From contig CALCKT010000034.1 of assembly GCA_937965785.1 (NCBI GenBank), positions 1-64,000 of the forward strand: 64,000 nt of DNA, read 5' to 3'. The stretch comes from an uncultured Propionibacteriaceae bacterium. Lineage in GTDB: Bacteria > Actinomycetota > Actinomycetes > Propionibacteriales > Propionibacteriaceae. The position numbers and the translations under genes were made by a program. The notes under the pieces were generated by a model, which made no database searches, was not told the DNA's origin, and was given only the letters and a program-made list of their open reading frames with translations. Of the stretch, positions 51,266-60,173 are shown piece after piece (position 1 is the first letter of the stretch; each line of letters opens with the position of its first letter).

Positions 51266-51940
51266 TCAGGGAGTGGGACGGTTCAGGAAAGCGAGTATGG
51301 CACGCACCCGGCGGTTCTCGTCATCGGGTTCGAAACCGAGCTTGGAGAAAATACTGGAAACGTGTTTCGCCACGGCCGCCCCGGACAGGAAGAGCCGCCC
51401 CGCGATCTGGTTGTTGGAGAGTCCCTGGGCCATGAGCTCCATCACCTCGAGTTCTCGCGGGGTGAGTTCCCCCAGCCCGGAACGGGAGGTCTGCATCATG
51501 GCCCGGGCCACCTCCGGATCGATCACCACTCCCCCACCGACCACCATCCGCAGCGCCCCGATGAAGTCCGCAACCTGCGCCACCCGGTCCTTGAGGAGGT
51601 ATCCGGCCCCGCCCGCCCCGGGTGGGGCGGGGATGGCGAACAGCTCCTGGGCGTGCAGCGGGGAGACGTACTGGCTCAGCACCAGGACCGCCACCTGGGG
51701 ATGCTCCTCCTTGATCCGGATCGCGGCCCGGAGACCGTCATTGGTCATGGTCGGCGGCATCCGCACGTCGGTGATGACCACGTCGGGCAACGCATCGCGC
51801 CCGGCCAGTTCGGCGACGGTGGCCAGGAGCGCGTCGGCACGGTGTTCCTGCCCGACGATCTCGTACCCCTGGCGCTCCAGGAGCCCGACGAGTCCTTCCC
51901 GGAGCAGAGCGGAGTCGTCGGCCATCAGCACTGTGGTCAT
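51266..51940 (-). CDS. NarL/LuxR-family response regulator
   Basis: 224 residues. Receiver domain 1-130 with 'MADDS' acidic pocket and phospho-acceptor Asp58 ('VVITDVRMPP'); LuxR helix-turn-helix about 155-215 with 'LTPRELEVMELMAQGLSNNQIAGRL' (first part) and 'SSIFSKLGF'. It overlaps the kinase gene by ATGA. It probably regulates the divergent ABC exporter. Confidence 0.93.
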   Translation of the reverse strand: MTTVLMADDSALLREGLVGLLERQGYEIVGQEHRADALLATVAELAGRDALPDVVITDVRMPPTMTNDGLRAAIRIKEEHPQVAVLVLSQYVSPLHAQELFAIPAPPGAGGAGYLLKDRVAQVADFIGALRMVVGGGVVIDPEVARAMMQTSRSGLGELTPRELEVMELMAQGLSNNQIAGRLFLSGAAVAKHVSSIFSKLGFEPDDENRRVRAILAFLNRPTP

Positions 51941-52650
51941 GGGATCACCACCGCAGGTTCACCTCGGTCCAGAAGAAGGGGGATGGTGGCGGCCAGCTGG
52001 GTGGGGCCTCCGGGCGGGGAGGAGATGGTGAGTTCACCGCCCGCGGCCGCCAGGCGTTCCCTCATGCCCGCCAGTCCGTGCCCGGGAATGATTCTCGCGC
52101 CGCCCGGCCCCTGGTCCACGACGGAGACCCGGAGGTTCCGGTCGGCGGCCAGCAGCACGGTCACATCAGCGCGGGGCGCGTACTTGGCGGCGTTTCCGAT
52201 GGCCTCGCAGGCGAAGAAATAACCGACCGCCAGCACCCCCTCGGGGAGTTCGGGAAGCGGGTGCGGTGCGACGATGCGGACCCGGTTGGCCGCGGTGGCC
52301 GCCACCTCCTCGAGCGCCGCCGGAAGACCCTGTTGTCTGAGCAGTTGCGGGTGGATGCCGCGGATCGTCCGGCGAAGCGCCCCCAGACCCTCCTGAATGG
52401 CGGCGCCGGCCTCGGCCAGGAGCCGCGCGGCGACGGGGTCGTTCTCAACCGCTGGGGAGAGCTGCGCCTCCCCCACCTTCATGGCGGCGGCCACGAGGTA
52501 CTGCTGGGCGCCGTCGTGGAGATCTCGTTCGATGCGGCGGCGTTCCACCTCGTAGGCCTCGACGATGACCCGCCGCGAAGCGGTGAGCTCGGCGATCCGT
52601 TGGGCGGCCTCCTGCTCATGGCTGACCAGACGTTTCCTTCCCCAACGCAT
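51937..52650 (-). CDS. NarL-type cytoplasmic sensor histidine kinase
   Basis: 237 residues with no transmembrane helix. HisKA_3 helix 'RRRIERDLHDGAQQYLVAA' carries the phospho-acceptor His, and the HATPase domain has 'ACEAIGNAAKYAP' (N box) and 'DQGPGGARIIPGHGLAGM' (G1). Lacking its own sensor domain, it probably receives input from a partner such as the divergently encoded ABC transporter. Short for the family (usually about 370-420). Confidence 0.9.
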   Translation of the reverse strand: MRWGRKRLVSHEQEAAQRIAELTASRRVIVEAYEVERRRIERDLHDGAQQYLVAAAMKVGEAQLSPAVENDPVAARLLAEAGAAIQEGLGALRRTIRGIHPQLLRQQGLPAALEEVAATAANRVRIVAPHPLPELPEGVLAVGYFFACEAIGNAAKYAPRADVTVLLAADRNLRVSVVDQGPGGARIIPGHGLAGMRERLAAAGGELTISSPPGGPTQLAATIPLLLDRGEPAVVIP

Positions 52651-52723
52651 GACAGAAATCTATCTCGCACACCCCGCGAATCCCACGACCAAGGCTTGAC
52701 CCGGCACGTGAATCCCCTCCAAA

Positions 52724-52899
52724 GCCGGTTGAGCCGAGTCGCGAGCCCTTACGAAGCCGGTTGAGCCGGGGCGCGAGGAACGAGCGACCCGAGTCGAAAC
52801 CACCAGCACCCGAAAAACAAACCCAACCCCAAGACCCCGCACAAGGACACCAAGGTTTCGACACGACCCACTCGCTGCCGCTCGCAGGCCGGCTCAACC
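52724..52899. repeat. Cluster of the dispersed 43-46 base repeat
   Basis: A partial copy (52724-52739), a full copy in reverse orientation (52756-52801) and a full copy in direct orientation (52854-52899). All share GGTTTCGAC at one end and GGCTCAACC at the other with the copy at 17424-17466. The two full copies form an inverted pair around 52 bases. The cluster sits between the kinase gene and the ABC exporter. Confidence 0.8.
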
Positions 52900-53055
52900 A
52901 ACTTCGACCTGGGATGGACCCACCCGTTGACACTCGCATGCCGGTTCAAGCAGCTCCGGGGGCATGCGGTGTAGGAGAATGGGTAGTGCTGACACCACCC
53001 CAAATGTGGAGTGCACCCTGTGTTGCGCGACCGCTCCCGGCGATGGAATCGAGAC
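52900..53055. other. Upstream region of the ABC exporter operon
   Basis: 156 bases. TTGACA occurs at 52927 but no convincing -10 lies at the right distance. The exporter ATG at 53056 has only a weak ribosome-binding site. Confidence 0.35.
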
Positions 53056-53766
53056 ATGTTCGACGACACCTATTCAGCAGCCCTGTTGGCCACCCACGAC
53101 ATCACCAAGAGCTTCGGCACGGTCAAGGCACTGGCCGGGGTCTCCCTAACCATCGCCTCCGGGGAGTCCGTCGCCATCATGGGGCCCTCCGGTTCCGGCA
53201 AGTCCACCCTCCTGCATTGTTTGTCGGGGGTGCTGGTCCCGAACGACGGCCATGTGCTGTTCGCGGGCGAGGACCTCACCCGGATGTCCGATGCGCAGCG
53301 CTCCCACCTGCGTTTGAGTCAGTTCGGTTTCGTCTTCCAGGACGGCCAGCTGATCCCGGAGCTCCCGGCCCGCGAGAACGTGGCGCTGCCGCTGTTGCTC
53401 ACCGGCACCCGGCGTCGCACCGCGCTGGCGAAGGCCGACGAGATCCTGGCGAAGATCGGTATTCCCGATCTGGCTGATCGCCGCCCCTCCGACATGTCCG
53501 GCGGGCAGGCGCAGCGAGTCGCGATAGCCCGCGCGCTGGCGACGAACCCCCGTGTGGTGTTCGCCGACGAACCGAGCGGTGCCCTCGACCAGGCCACGGG
53601 CCACGAGGTGATGCAGCTGCTGACCGCCACCGCCGCCCAGGCCGGTGCGTCGCTGGTGATGGTCACCCACGACCCGGCGGTCGCCCGTTGGTGTTCGCGC
53701 CTGGTGGAGATCCGTGACGGTCTGGTCCACGCCGACCGCCGCCTAGACGTGGAGGTCGCACGATGA
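53056..53766 (+). CDS. ABC exporter ATP-binding protein
   Basis: 236 residues from ATG 53056. Walker A GPSGSGKST, Q-loop 'FGFVFQDGQLIPEL', signature MSGGQAQRV, Walker B 'RVVFADEPSGALDQA' and 'VMVTHDPAVARW' are intact. It belongs to the MacB/LolD-type class that pairs with FtsX permeases. It overlaps the permease gene by ATGA. Divergence from the two-component pair suggests a peptide-antibiotic-type efflux/sensing unit. Confidence 0.93.
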   Translation: MFDDTYSAALLATHDITKSFGTVKALAGVSLTIASGESVAIMGPSGSGKSTLLHCLSGVLVPNDGHVLFAGEDLTRMSDAQRSHLRLSQFGFVFQDGQLIPELPARENVALPLLLTGTRRRTALAKADEILAKIGIPDLADRRPSDMSGGQAQRVAIARALATNPRVVFADEPSGALDQATGHEVMQLLTATAAQAGASLVMVTHDPAVARWCSRLVEIRDGLVHADRRLDVEVAR

Positions 53767-55175
53767 GCGCCGCCACCGGTTTGACCAGCCTCACGTTCCA
53801 GCTCACCCGCGCGCGGTTCGCGGTTCGCCAGGGCGAGGCCCTGCTGTTCTTCGCCTCGGTGCTGGCGAACACCATATCCGCGGCCCTGGCCTTCACCATC
53901 GCGGGTGGAACCATGATGTTCCACGAACGCTGGAGCCACCCCGCGGGCCTGTTGGCCGCCCTCAAGGCAGAGGATTCCTCCTTCGATCTGGTCCTGATGT
54001 TCTACTTCGTCCTGGCCCTGATCGCCACGGCCCTGCTGGTGCCCACGATGATCTCGTTGTCCGCCTCGGCTGCGGTGCTGGGGGCACGGGGCCGGGAGCA
54101 GCGGCTGTCAGCCCTGCGGTTGCTCGGCCTGAGTTCCGGTGACGTGACCCGCATGTCGTTGATCGACTCGGCCATCCAGGCGGGCATCGGCACCCTCCTC
54201 GGCGGCCTGTTCTACCTGGTGACCGCCCCCGCCTGGGGAGCACTGGAGTTCCAGACCCAACCGGTGACGCTGGTACTGCCCTGGTGGCTGGCGCTGGCCG
54301 TCGCCGCCGCGAACGTCATCATCGCGCTGATCGCCACCTGGTGGGGTCTGCGGCAGGTGCGGATCTCCCCGCTCGGCGTCGCACGCCGCGGCGTGAAACC
54401 CCCCACGACCTGGAAGCGGGTCGCGGTGTTCGCCGGAATCCTGGTGGCTGCATTCGCCATGCTTCCTCACATCCAGGCCGGCCGGGAGGTCATGGGCTAC
54501 GTGGTGTTCGCTGCGATCATCGGCTGCGTGATCTTCGGCTACAACCTCTTCGGCCCGTGGATGCTCCAACACTTCTCCCGTTTGTACTTCCTGCTTCCCG
54601 GGCCCGCGGTGCTGATGGCCGGGCGCCGGATCCTGGCCGATCCCCGAAGCGCCTGGCGCCGCATCGGCGGGCTGGGGATCCTGGCCCTGATCGCGGGCTA
54701 CCTCGGGAGGATGCCCATCGAGCTCAACGGCAAGGACAGCGAGGCCCTCACGGCCTTCTCCGAAAAAGCCACGTGGGATTTCACCAAGGGGGTCATCATC
54801 ACCCTGGCCGTCGCCCTGCTGCTGACCGCCACCTCCATCCTCATCAGTCAGGCCTCTTCGGTGTTCGAACGCTCCGACCTCACGATCGCGCTGCACCGCA
54901 TCGGCACCCCCGAGTCCTTCCACGCTCGGGTGCAGTGGCTGGAGAACCTGGGACCGCTGGCGTTGGTCACCACCACTGGCTACCTGCTCGGTTTCGGCAT
55001 GGCGCAGCCGTTGGTGAACATAGTGGAGAAGCACGGGTATCAGCTGCCCACGACCGGGGTCGTGGTGGTGATCACGGTGATCGTGACGGGTTTCGTCCTC
55101 GCCGCCCTGGCCCTGCTGGCCACCCACCCCCTTCAGAAACGGGTGCTGGGAACCCAGCGCCGTCGCAACGACTGA
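53763..55175 (+). CDS. FtsX-like ABC exporter permease
   Basis: 470 residues. About eight to ten transmembrane helices; the first FtsX-like block has 'LGARGREQRLSALRLLGLSSGDV' and the second lies near the C-terminus ('LVTTTGYLLGFGMAQPLV'). The extracellular loops are short, unlike the double-FtsX protein at 40261. It works with the ATPase encoded just upstream. Substrate unknown. Confidence 0.88.
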   Translation: MSAATGLTSLTFQLTRARFAVRQGEALLFFASVLANTISAALAFTIAGGTMMFHERWSHPAGLLAALKAEDSSFDLVLMFYFVLALIATALLVPTMISLSASAAVLGARGREQRLSALRLLGLSSGDVTRMSLIDSAIQAGIGTLLGGLFYLVTAPAWGALEFQTQPVTLVLPWWLALAVAAANVIIALIATWWGLRQVRISPLGVARRGVKPPTTWKRVAVFAGILVAAFAMLPHIQAGREVMGYVVFAAIIGCVIFGYNLFGPWMLQHFSRLYFLLPGPAVLMAGRRILADPRSAWRRIGGLGILALIAGYLGRMPIELNGKDSEALTAFSEKATWDFTKGVIITLAVALLLTATSILISQASSVFERSDLTIALHRIGTPESFHARVQWLENLGPLALVTTTGYLLGFGMAQPLVNIVEKHGYQLPTTGVVVVITVIVTGFVLAALALLATHPLQKRVLGTQRRRND

Positions 55176-55186
55176 CCACTCACCGG

Positions 55187-55226
55187 CCTCCCGGCCCGGA
55201 TCGGCGGCACGCCACGGGCCGGGAGG
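55187..55226 (+). terminator. Hairpin after the ABC exporter operon
   Basis: CCTCCCGGCCC pairs with GGGCCGGGAGG around an 18-base loop, 12 bases after the permease stop. There is no T-tract. Confidence 0.6.
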
Positions 55227-55369
55227 TCACGACTGTGTCCCGACGTGGCTGCGCACCACCATCCGCCACGTGCCCATGGCCGGCAGGACGAAACCTGCGA
55301 AAAAGGCTGCGAGCAACACCGGCTCGGGATGGGGCAACAGCCTCGTCGTCAATTCCCCACGCTTCCCCC

Positions 55370-55399
55370 TTGACTCCACACATGGCTCCGACCTAGTGT
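55370..55399 (+). promoter_or_regulatory. Predicted promoter of the leader peptide and amino-acid importer
   Basis: TTGACT (55370-55375) and TAGTGT (55394-55399) are separated by 18 bases. Transcription would start at about 55406-55408, practically on the leader peptide ATG, so the mRNA would be leaderless. Confidence 0.6.
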
Positions 55400-55407
55400 C
55401 TGACCTC

Positions 55408-55491
55408 ATGGAACATCCCCGCATGATGCAGCTCGGCGCGCACTTCACCGCCTCTGCATGCCGGTGTTCCCACCCGGTCTGTCAGTTCTGA
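55408..55491 (+). CDS. Cysteine-rich leader peptide, predicted attenuator
   Basis: 27 codons from ATG 55408 to TGA 55491. The peptide has three Cys within its last ten residues ('ACRCSHPVCQF'). It precedes by 141 bases a CjaA-like (cysteine-binding family) ABC importer and appears to be translated from a leaderless transcript. Cysteine starvation should stall ribosomes on the Cys codons and change downstream RNA folding or Rho access, as known for actinobacterial upstream ORFs with Cys tracts. Assignment is by position and composition. Confidence 0.65.
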   Translation: MEHPRMMQLGAHFTASACRCSHPVCQF

Positions 55492-55632
55492 CGCACCCGG
55501 AAGTCCGGATCGTCCCGGAATTTTCATCTTCACTGCGCACTCGCATTTTTCTGCGTTTTCCGGCAGCCGTCGCAGACTGACCCGTCACACCTGTTGATGG
55601 TCAACGATCCACACCCTGAACAAGGAGTACCC

Positions 55633-56508
55633 ATGCCCATTTCCCGTCGCCACATCCTGGGTGGCACATTCGCGTCGTTGGCCCTGGCCTTCACCGCCTG
55701 CTCCGGAGCGTCGCCCGATCCGGTCGCTTCCTCCGGAACCGGATCAGCCGACAACGGACAGTTCCGGACCCTCGACCAGATCAAGTCCTCCGGCACCGTC
55801 AGGATCGGGGTTTTCAGCGACAAAGCCCCCTTCGGGTATGTCGATGCCGACGGCAAACCCGCAGGCTATGACGTGGTCTACGCGGAGAGAATCGGCAAGG
55901 ACCTAGGCGCAAAGGTGGACTACGTTCCCGTCGAGGCCGCTTCCCGGGTCGAGTTCCTGCAGACCGCGAAGGTGGACATCATCCTGGCGAATTTCACCGT
56001 CACACCGGAACGCGGGGAGAAGGTGGACTTCGCCAACCCCTACATGAAGGTCTCCCTCGGGGTGGTCTCCCCGGACTCGGCGCTGATCACGGAGGAGTCC
56101 CAGCTGGCCGGCAAGAAGATCATCGTGGTCAAGGGCACCACGGCCGAGACCTGGTTGGCCAAGAACCATCCGGAGATCGAACCTGACAAGTACGAGCAGT
56201 ACAACGATGCCACCAGCGCCCTGGCCGACGGCCGCGGGGATGCCTGGGTCACCGACAACACCGAGGCCCTCGCCTGGGCGATCTCCAGCGACGGTTTCAC
56301 CGCGGGTATCACGGCTCTCGGTGACCCCGACAGCATCGCTGGTGCCGTCACCAAGGGCAACGGGACGCTGCTGTCCTGGCTGAACGAACACCTGGTCACC
56401 CTAGGCAAGGAACAGTTCTTCCACGCCGACTTCGAACAGACCCTGCGACCCATCTACGGCGATTCGGCGTCCGCGGATGAGTTGGTGGTCGAAGGAGGCC
56501 AGCTCTGA
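55633..56508 (+). CDS. CjaA-like amino-acid (probably cysteine/cystine) ABC substrate-binding lipoprotein
   Basis: 291 residues from ATG 55633, with AAGGAG 5 bases upstream. The N-terminus 'MPISRRHILGGTFASLALAF' has a twin-arginine motif, followed by Cys23 as a lipidation site, although the lipobox (FTAC) is imperfect. The mature part is an SBP_bac_3 domain ('DQIKSSGTVRIGVFSDKAPF', 'FANPYMKVSLGVV'). The late segments 'GDAWVTDNTEALAWA' and 'EQFFHADFEQTL' with 'VVEGGQL' at the end are very like Campylobacter CjaA, a cysteine-binding protein. The Cys-rich leader supports this. Confidence 0.88.
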   Translation: MPISRRHILGGTFASLALAFTACSGASPDPVASSGTGSADNGQFRTLDQIKSSGTVRIGVFSDKAPFGYVDADGKPAGYDVVYAERIGKDLGAKVDYVPVEAASRVEFLQTAKVDIILANFTVTPERGEKVDFANPYMKVSLGVVSPDSALITEESQLAGKKIIVVKGTTAETWLAKNHPEIEPDKYEQYNDATSALADGRGDAWVTDNTEALAWAISSDGFTAGITALGDPDSIAGAVTKGNGTLLSWLNEHLVTLGKEQFFHADFEQTLRPIYGDSASADELVVEGGQL

Positions 56509-56539
56509 GCATGAGGAGCGTCACCGGCGAGGAGCTGAC

Positions 56540-57199
56540 ATGAACTGGGGCATCGTCTTCAGTTCGGCCCCCGTCTACGCCGAGGCGGCCCTGCTCACGG
56601 TGCGGGTCGCGCTGTTCGGGGTCATCGGCGCCCTGTTCGCCGGGATCTGCTGCGCCGTGGCGCAGCACTTCCGCATCCCCGTGGCCCGCCATCTGGCAGC
56701 CGCGTACGTGGAGATCTCACGCAACACCCCACTGCTGGTACAGCTTTTCTTCCTCTACTACGGGCTACCGAAGCTCGGGATCAAACTGGACCAGGAGATC
56801 TGCGCCATCATCGGCCTTGCCTTCTTGGGCGGCAGTTTCATGGCGGAGACGCTGCGCAGCGGGTTGGATGCGGTGGAGCCGATCCAGTTGCAGTCCTCCC
56901 TGAGCCTCGGTCTGACACCATGGCAGGCAATGCGAAGGGTGATTCTTCCGCAGGCCGTCGCCATCAGCATGCCGGGTATCACGGCGAACCTGGTGTTCCT
57001 GGTGAAGGAGACCTCCGTGGTCAGCATCATCGCCCTGCCCGATCTGGTGTTCAGGGCGAAGGAGCAGATCGGTTCGAAATATCAGACGTCCGAGGCCCTG
57101 CTGCTGCTCGTCGTCTGTTACCTGCTCATCCTGCTTCCGGTCTCGCTGAGCGCCGGTTTCCTGGAGAGGAGGTTGCGCCGTGCAGCGTTCGGGGATTGA
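56540..57199 (+). CDS. Amino-acid ABC transporter permease (first)
   Basis: 219 residues from ATG 56540, with GAGGAG 6 bases upstream; the frame start at 56477 is not used. HisM/GlnP-type polar amino-acid permease with about five helices and the EAA loop 'SLGLTPWQAMRRVILPQA'. 'YVEISRNTPLLVQLFFLYY' is a signature of this group. It forms a heterodimer with the permease encoded next, which it overlaps by 20 bases. Confidence 0.92.
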   Translation: MNWGIVFSSAPVYAEAALLTVRVALFGVIGALFAGICCAVAQHFRIPVARHLAAAYVEISRNTPLLVQLFFLYYGLPKLGIKLDQEICAIIGLAFLGGSFMAETLRSGLDAVEPIQLQSSLSLGLTPWQAMRRVILPQAVAISMPGITANLVFLVKETSVVSIIALPDLVFRAKEQIGSKYQTSEALLLLVVCYLLILLPVSLSAGFLERRLRRAAFGD

Positions 57200-57860
57200 G
57201 CTGCTCCTCCAGGGACGGAATTTCCTGCGGCTGCTTGAGGGGCTGTGGGTCAGCGCATCCATTGCCCTGATCGCCATGGCCTTCTCGATCGTTCTCGGCA
57301 TCGGGCTGGGCATCGTCATGACATCGCGGAACCCGGTGGTGAAGCTGTTCACCCGCATCTACCTGGAGGTGGTGCGGATCATGCCGCAGATCGTGTTGTT
57401 GTTCCTGGTGTTCTTCGACCTGGCCCGCTATCTCGGTGTCAACCTCGACGGCCGGGCGGCCGCGGTGGTCGTGTTCACGTTGTGGGGCACGGCCGAAATG
57501 GGCGACCTGGTGCGTTCCGCCATCACGTCGATCCCGAAACACCAGTACGCCAGTGCGCAGGCGCTCGGCCTGACCCCATGGCAGGTGCAGCGCCACGTCG
57601 TGCTGCCCCAGGCGGCGCGTCGTCTGCTCCCGACCACAATCAACCTGACCAACCGCATGATCATGACCACTCCCCTGGTGGCTCTCATCGGTGTGGTCGA
57701 GGTGCTGAAGGTCGGCCAGCAGATCATCGACGTCAACCGTTTCACCCATCCCGACGGTGCCCTGTGGATCTACGGCACCGTTTTGATCATGTATTTCGTC
57801 GTGTGTTTCCCGATCTCGTGGGGTGCGCGGCGTCTCGAGAGGAAGTGGGCCACCACATGA
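57180..57860 (+). CDS. Amino-acid ABC transporter permease (second)
   Basis: 226 residues from GTG 57180, with GAGAGGAGG 7 bases upstream inside the previous gene. The same HisM/GlnP family: 'YLEVVRIMPQIVLLFLVFF' and EAA loop 'ALGLTPWQVQRHVVLPQAAR'. About five helices. It overlaps the ATPase gene by ATGA. Confidence 0.92.
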   Translation: MQRSGIELLLQGRNFLRLLEGLWVSASIALIAMAFSIVLGIGLGIVMTSRNPVVKLFTRIYLEVVRIMPQIVLLFLVFFDLARYLGVNLDGRAAAVVVFTLWGTAEMGDLVRSAITSIPKHQYASAQALGLTPWQVQRHVVLPQAARRLLPTTINLTNRMIMTTPLVALIGVVEVLKVGQQIIDVNRFTHPDGALWIYGTVLIMYFVVCFPISWGARRLERKWATT

Positions 57861-58615
57861 CCCCGATGCTGCGAATCTCAGGCCTGGGGAAGAACTATGG
57901 GGACCTCCGGGCCCTGGACGGGATCGACCTGGAGGTCGCCCCCGGTGAGGTGATCGCCGTCGTCGGGCCTTCGGGCTGCGGGAAGTCGACGCTGCTGCGT
58001 TGCCTGAACGGTCTGGAGACGATCACCGACGGCAGTGTGGAACTGGACGGTGTCGTGATCACGGATCCCGGAACCCGCTGGACCGAGATCCGGCAACGTG
58101 TCGGGATGGTGTTCCAGAGCTACGAACTGTTCCCGCACCTGAACGTGATGGACAACCTGCTGCTCGGCCCTCGCCTGGTGCAGGGGCGCGACCGCAACGA
58201 GGCCGTGAAGGAGGCCACGGGGCTGCTGGAGCGTGTCGGACTCGCCGGGAAGGCGAGGTCGCTGCCGCGTGAGCTGTCGGGAGGTCAGAAGCAGCGGGTC
58301 GCGATCGTGCGGGCGTTGATGATGCACCCGGAGTTGCTGCTGCTCGACGAGATCACCGCGTCCCTGGATCCGGAGATCGTCCGCGAGGTTCTCGACGTGG
58401 TGCTGGAGCTGGCAGCCGATGGCATGACCATGCTCATCGTCACCCACGAGATGCCCTTCGCGCGGGCGATCGCGGATCGGGTGGTGTTGATGGATGCGGG
58501 CCGGATCGTCGAGATCGCCCCACCTGAGAAGTTCTTCACCGATCCCGAGACGGAACGCGCACGGGCGTTCCTCAAGACGTTCGAGTTCGAGTCCGTCCAC
58601 CAGCGCAAGAGCTGA
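57857..58615 (+). CDS. Amino-acid ABC transporter ATP-binding protein
   Basis: 252 residues from ATG 57857. Walker A GPSGCGKST, Q-loop 'VGMVFQSYELFPHL', signature LSGGQKQRV, Walker B 'LLLLDEITASLDPE' and H-loop 'IVTHEMPFAR'. GlnQ/HisP type. The Asp-Glu-Ile-Thr-Ala in place of Asp-Glu-Pro-Thr-Ser is seen in other CjaA-linked ATPases. Last gene of the importer operon; it faces gltX convergently. Confidence 0.94.
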   Translation: MTPMLRISGLGKNYGDLRALDGIDLEVAPGEVIAVVGPSGCGKSTLLRCLNGLETITDGSVELDGVVITDPGTRWTEIRQRVGMVFQSYELFPHLNVMDNLLLGPRLVQGRDRNEAVKEATGLLERVGLAGKARSLPRELSGGQKQRVAIVRALMMHPELLLLDEITASLDPEIVREVLDVVLELAADGMTMLIVTHEMPFARAIADRVVLMDAGRIVEIAPPEKFFTDPETERARAFLKTFEFESVHQRKS

Positions 58616-58646
58616 CCAGGTGTTTCCTGAGGTAGAGGCCCGCCGA

Positions 58647-60101
58647 TCAGAGGGTTTCACGCAGCGCGCGCAACCGTTTGAGGGTTTCCTCGCGACCCAG
58701 GATCTCCATGGACTCGAACAGCGGCGGCGACACCTTGGCCCCGGTCAGTCCAACCCGCAGCGGCCCGAAGGCGAACTTCGGTTTGATGCCCAGTCCGTCG
58801 ACGAGTTTCTCCCGCAGCCCGGCCTGGATCGAGGCGGCGTCGAAGGGCACCGTCTCCAACACCTCGATCCCGGCGTCGAGGACCTCCGCGGCGTTGCCGG
58901 GCAGTGACGCGCGGGCCGCTTCCTCGATCTCCACCCGGTCGGTGAACAGGAACCCCAGCTTCGGCAGGGCCTCGCCCAGCAGGGTCATGCGTTCGCTGAC
59001 CAGCGGCACGGCCCTGCGCAGCACGTCGATGTCGATGTTCGCATCCCAGTCGCCGCGTTCGGTGTGGAAGGCGACGATCCGTGCGGTCAGTTCTTCGGCA
59101 CCGAGTGCGCGGATGTAATGGCCGTTCAGCCAGTCCAGTTTCTTCACGTCGAAAACCGGGCCGGTGGTGTTGACCTTGTCCCAGGAGAAGTTTTCGACGA
59201 AATCCTCGAAGGTTGCCACCTCGGAGTCGTCGTCGGCCGGCGGATAGCCGAGCAGCTGCAGGAAGTTGCGGACCGCCTCCGGCAGGTAACCCTGTTCGCG
59301 GAACCACATCAGGCGGGCGGCCGGGTTGCGGCGCTTGGAGATCTTCGACCTGTCGGTGTTGCGCAGCAGCGGCATGTGTGCGTACTGCGGTTCGGGGAAA
59401 CCGAGCCAGCGATACAGCAGGAGGTGTTTCGGGGTGGAGCTGATCCACTCCTCACCGCGCACCACCGTCGTGATCCCCATCAGGTGGTCGTCGACGACCA
59501 CTGCCATGTGGTAGGTGGGGAATCCGTCGGCCTTCAGGATCACCTGGTCGTCGGGGAAAGGAGCCTTCACCTCGCCGCGAATGATGTCGGTGAAGGTCAG
59601 GGGTGCGTCGTCGGGCACGAGCATCCGCACCACCGGGGTCTCGGTGAACCCGGGCAGCCGGCTGCGTTCCTCGCGGCTCTTCCCGAGGCAGAGCCGGTCG
59701 TATCCGGTCTTCGCTGCCTTCGAGGCCTCCTGTTCCTTGCGCAGCTCGGACAGACGCTCCGAGGAGCACCAGCAGTGGTAGGCGTGCCCGTCGGCGATCA
59801 GCCGCTCGACGAACGGCCGGTAGGTGTCGAGCCGCTCCGACTGCCGGTAGGGCCCGAACTCGCCGCCCTCCAGCGGCCCCTCGTCGGGAGAGAGCCCGAG
59901 CCAGGCGAGGGTGTCGTGGATCTGCTGCTCGCTGCCCGCCACGAGCCGGTTCTGGTCGGTGTCCTCGATCCGCAGCACGAATGCACCACCGGTCTTGGCG
60001 GCCCACGCCTTGTCGAACAGGGCCATGAACGCGGTGCCGACGTGCGGATCCCCCGTCGGGGAGGGGGCGACGCGGGTGCGGGCGGGAGTCAGCTCAGTCA
60101 T
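58647..60101 (-). CDS. gltX: Glutamyl-tRNA synthetase
   Basis: 484 residues. Class I motif 'RVAPSPTGDPHVGTA' (HIGH-like) and 'RSKISKRRNP' (KMSKS-like) are present, together with 'HCWCSSERLSEL' and the C-terminal anticodon-binding domain. It charges tRNA-Glu. The organism also has glnS (60712), so GltX here may be discriminating rather than also charging tRNA-Gln. Lone gene, divergent from the DUF4112 gene. Confidence 0.97.
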   Translation of the reverse strand: MTELTPARTRVAPSPTGDPHVGTAFMALFDKAWAAKTGGAFVLRIEDTDQNRLVAGSEQQIHDTLAWLGLSPDEGPLEGGEFGPYRQSERLDTYRPFVERLIADGHAYHCWCSSERLSELRKEQEASKAAKTGYDRLCLGKSREERSRLPGFTETPVVRMLVPDDAPLTFTDIIRGEVKAPFPDDQVILKADGFPTYHMAVVVDDHLMGITTVVRGEEWISSTPKHLLLYRWLGFPEPQYAHMPLLRNTDRSKISKRRNPAARLMWFREQGYLPEAVRNFLQLLGYPPADDDSEVATFEDFVENFSWDKVNTTGPVFDVKKLDWLNGHYIRALGAEELTARIVAFHTERGDWDANIDIDVLRRAVPLVSERMTLLGEALPKLGFLFTDRVEIEEAARASLPGNAAEVLDAGIEVLETVPFDAASIQAGLREKLVDGLGIKPKFAFGPLRVGLTGAKVSPPLFESMEILGREETLKRLRALRETL

Positions 60102-60173
60102 AGTGGGCCAAGCCTAATGGCCCCACCGCCGCGGGTCCGAACCCGCGGTCCCGCCCAGTGGCATCATGATGCC

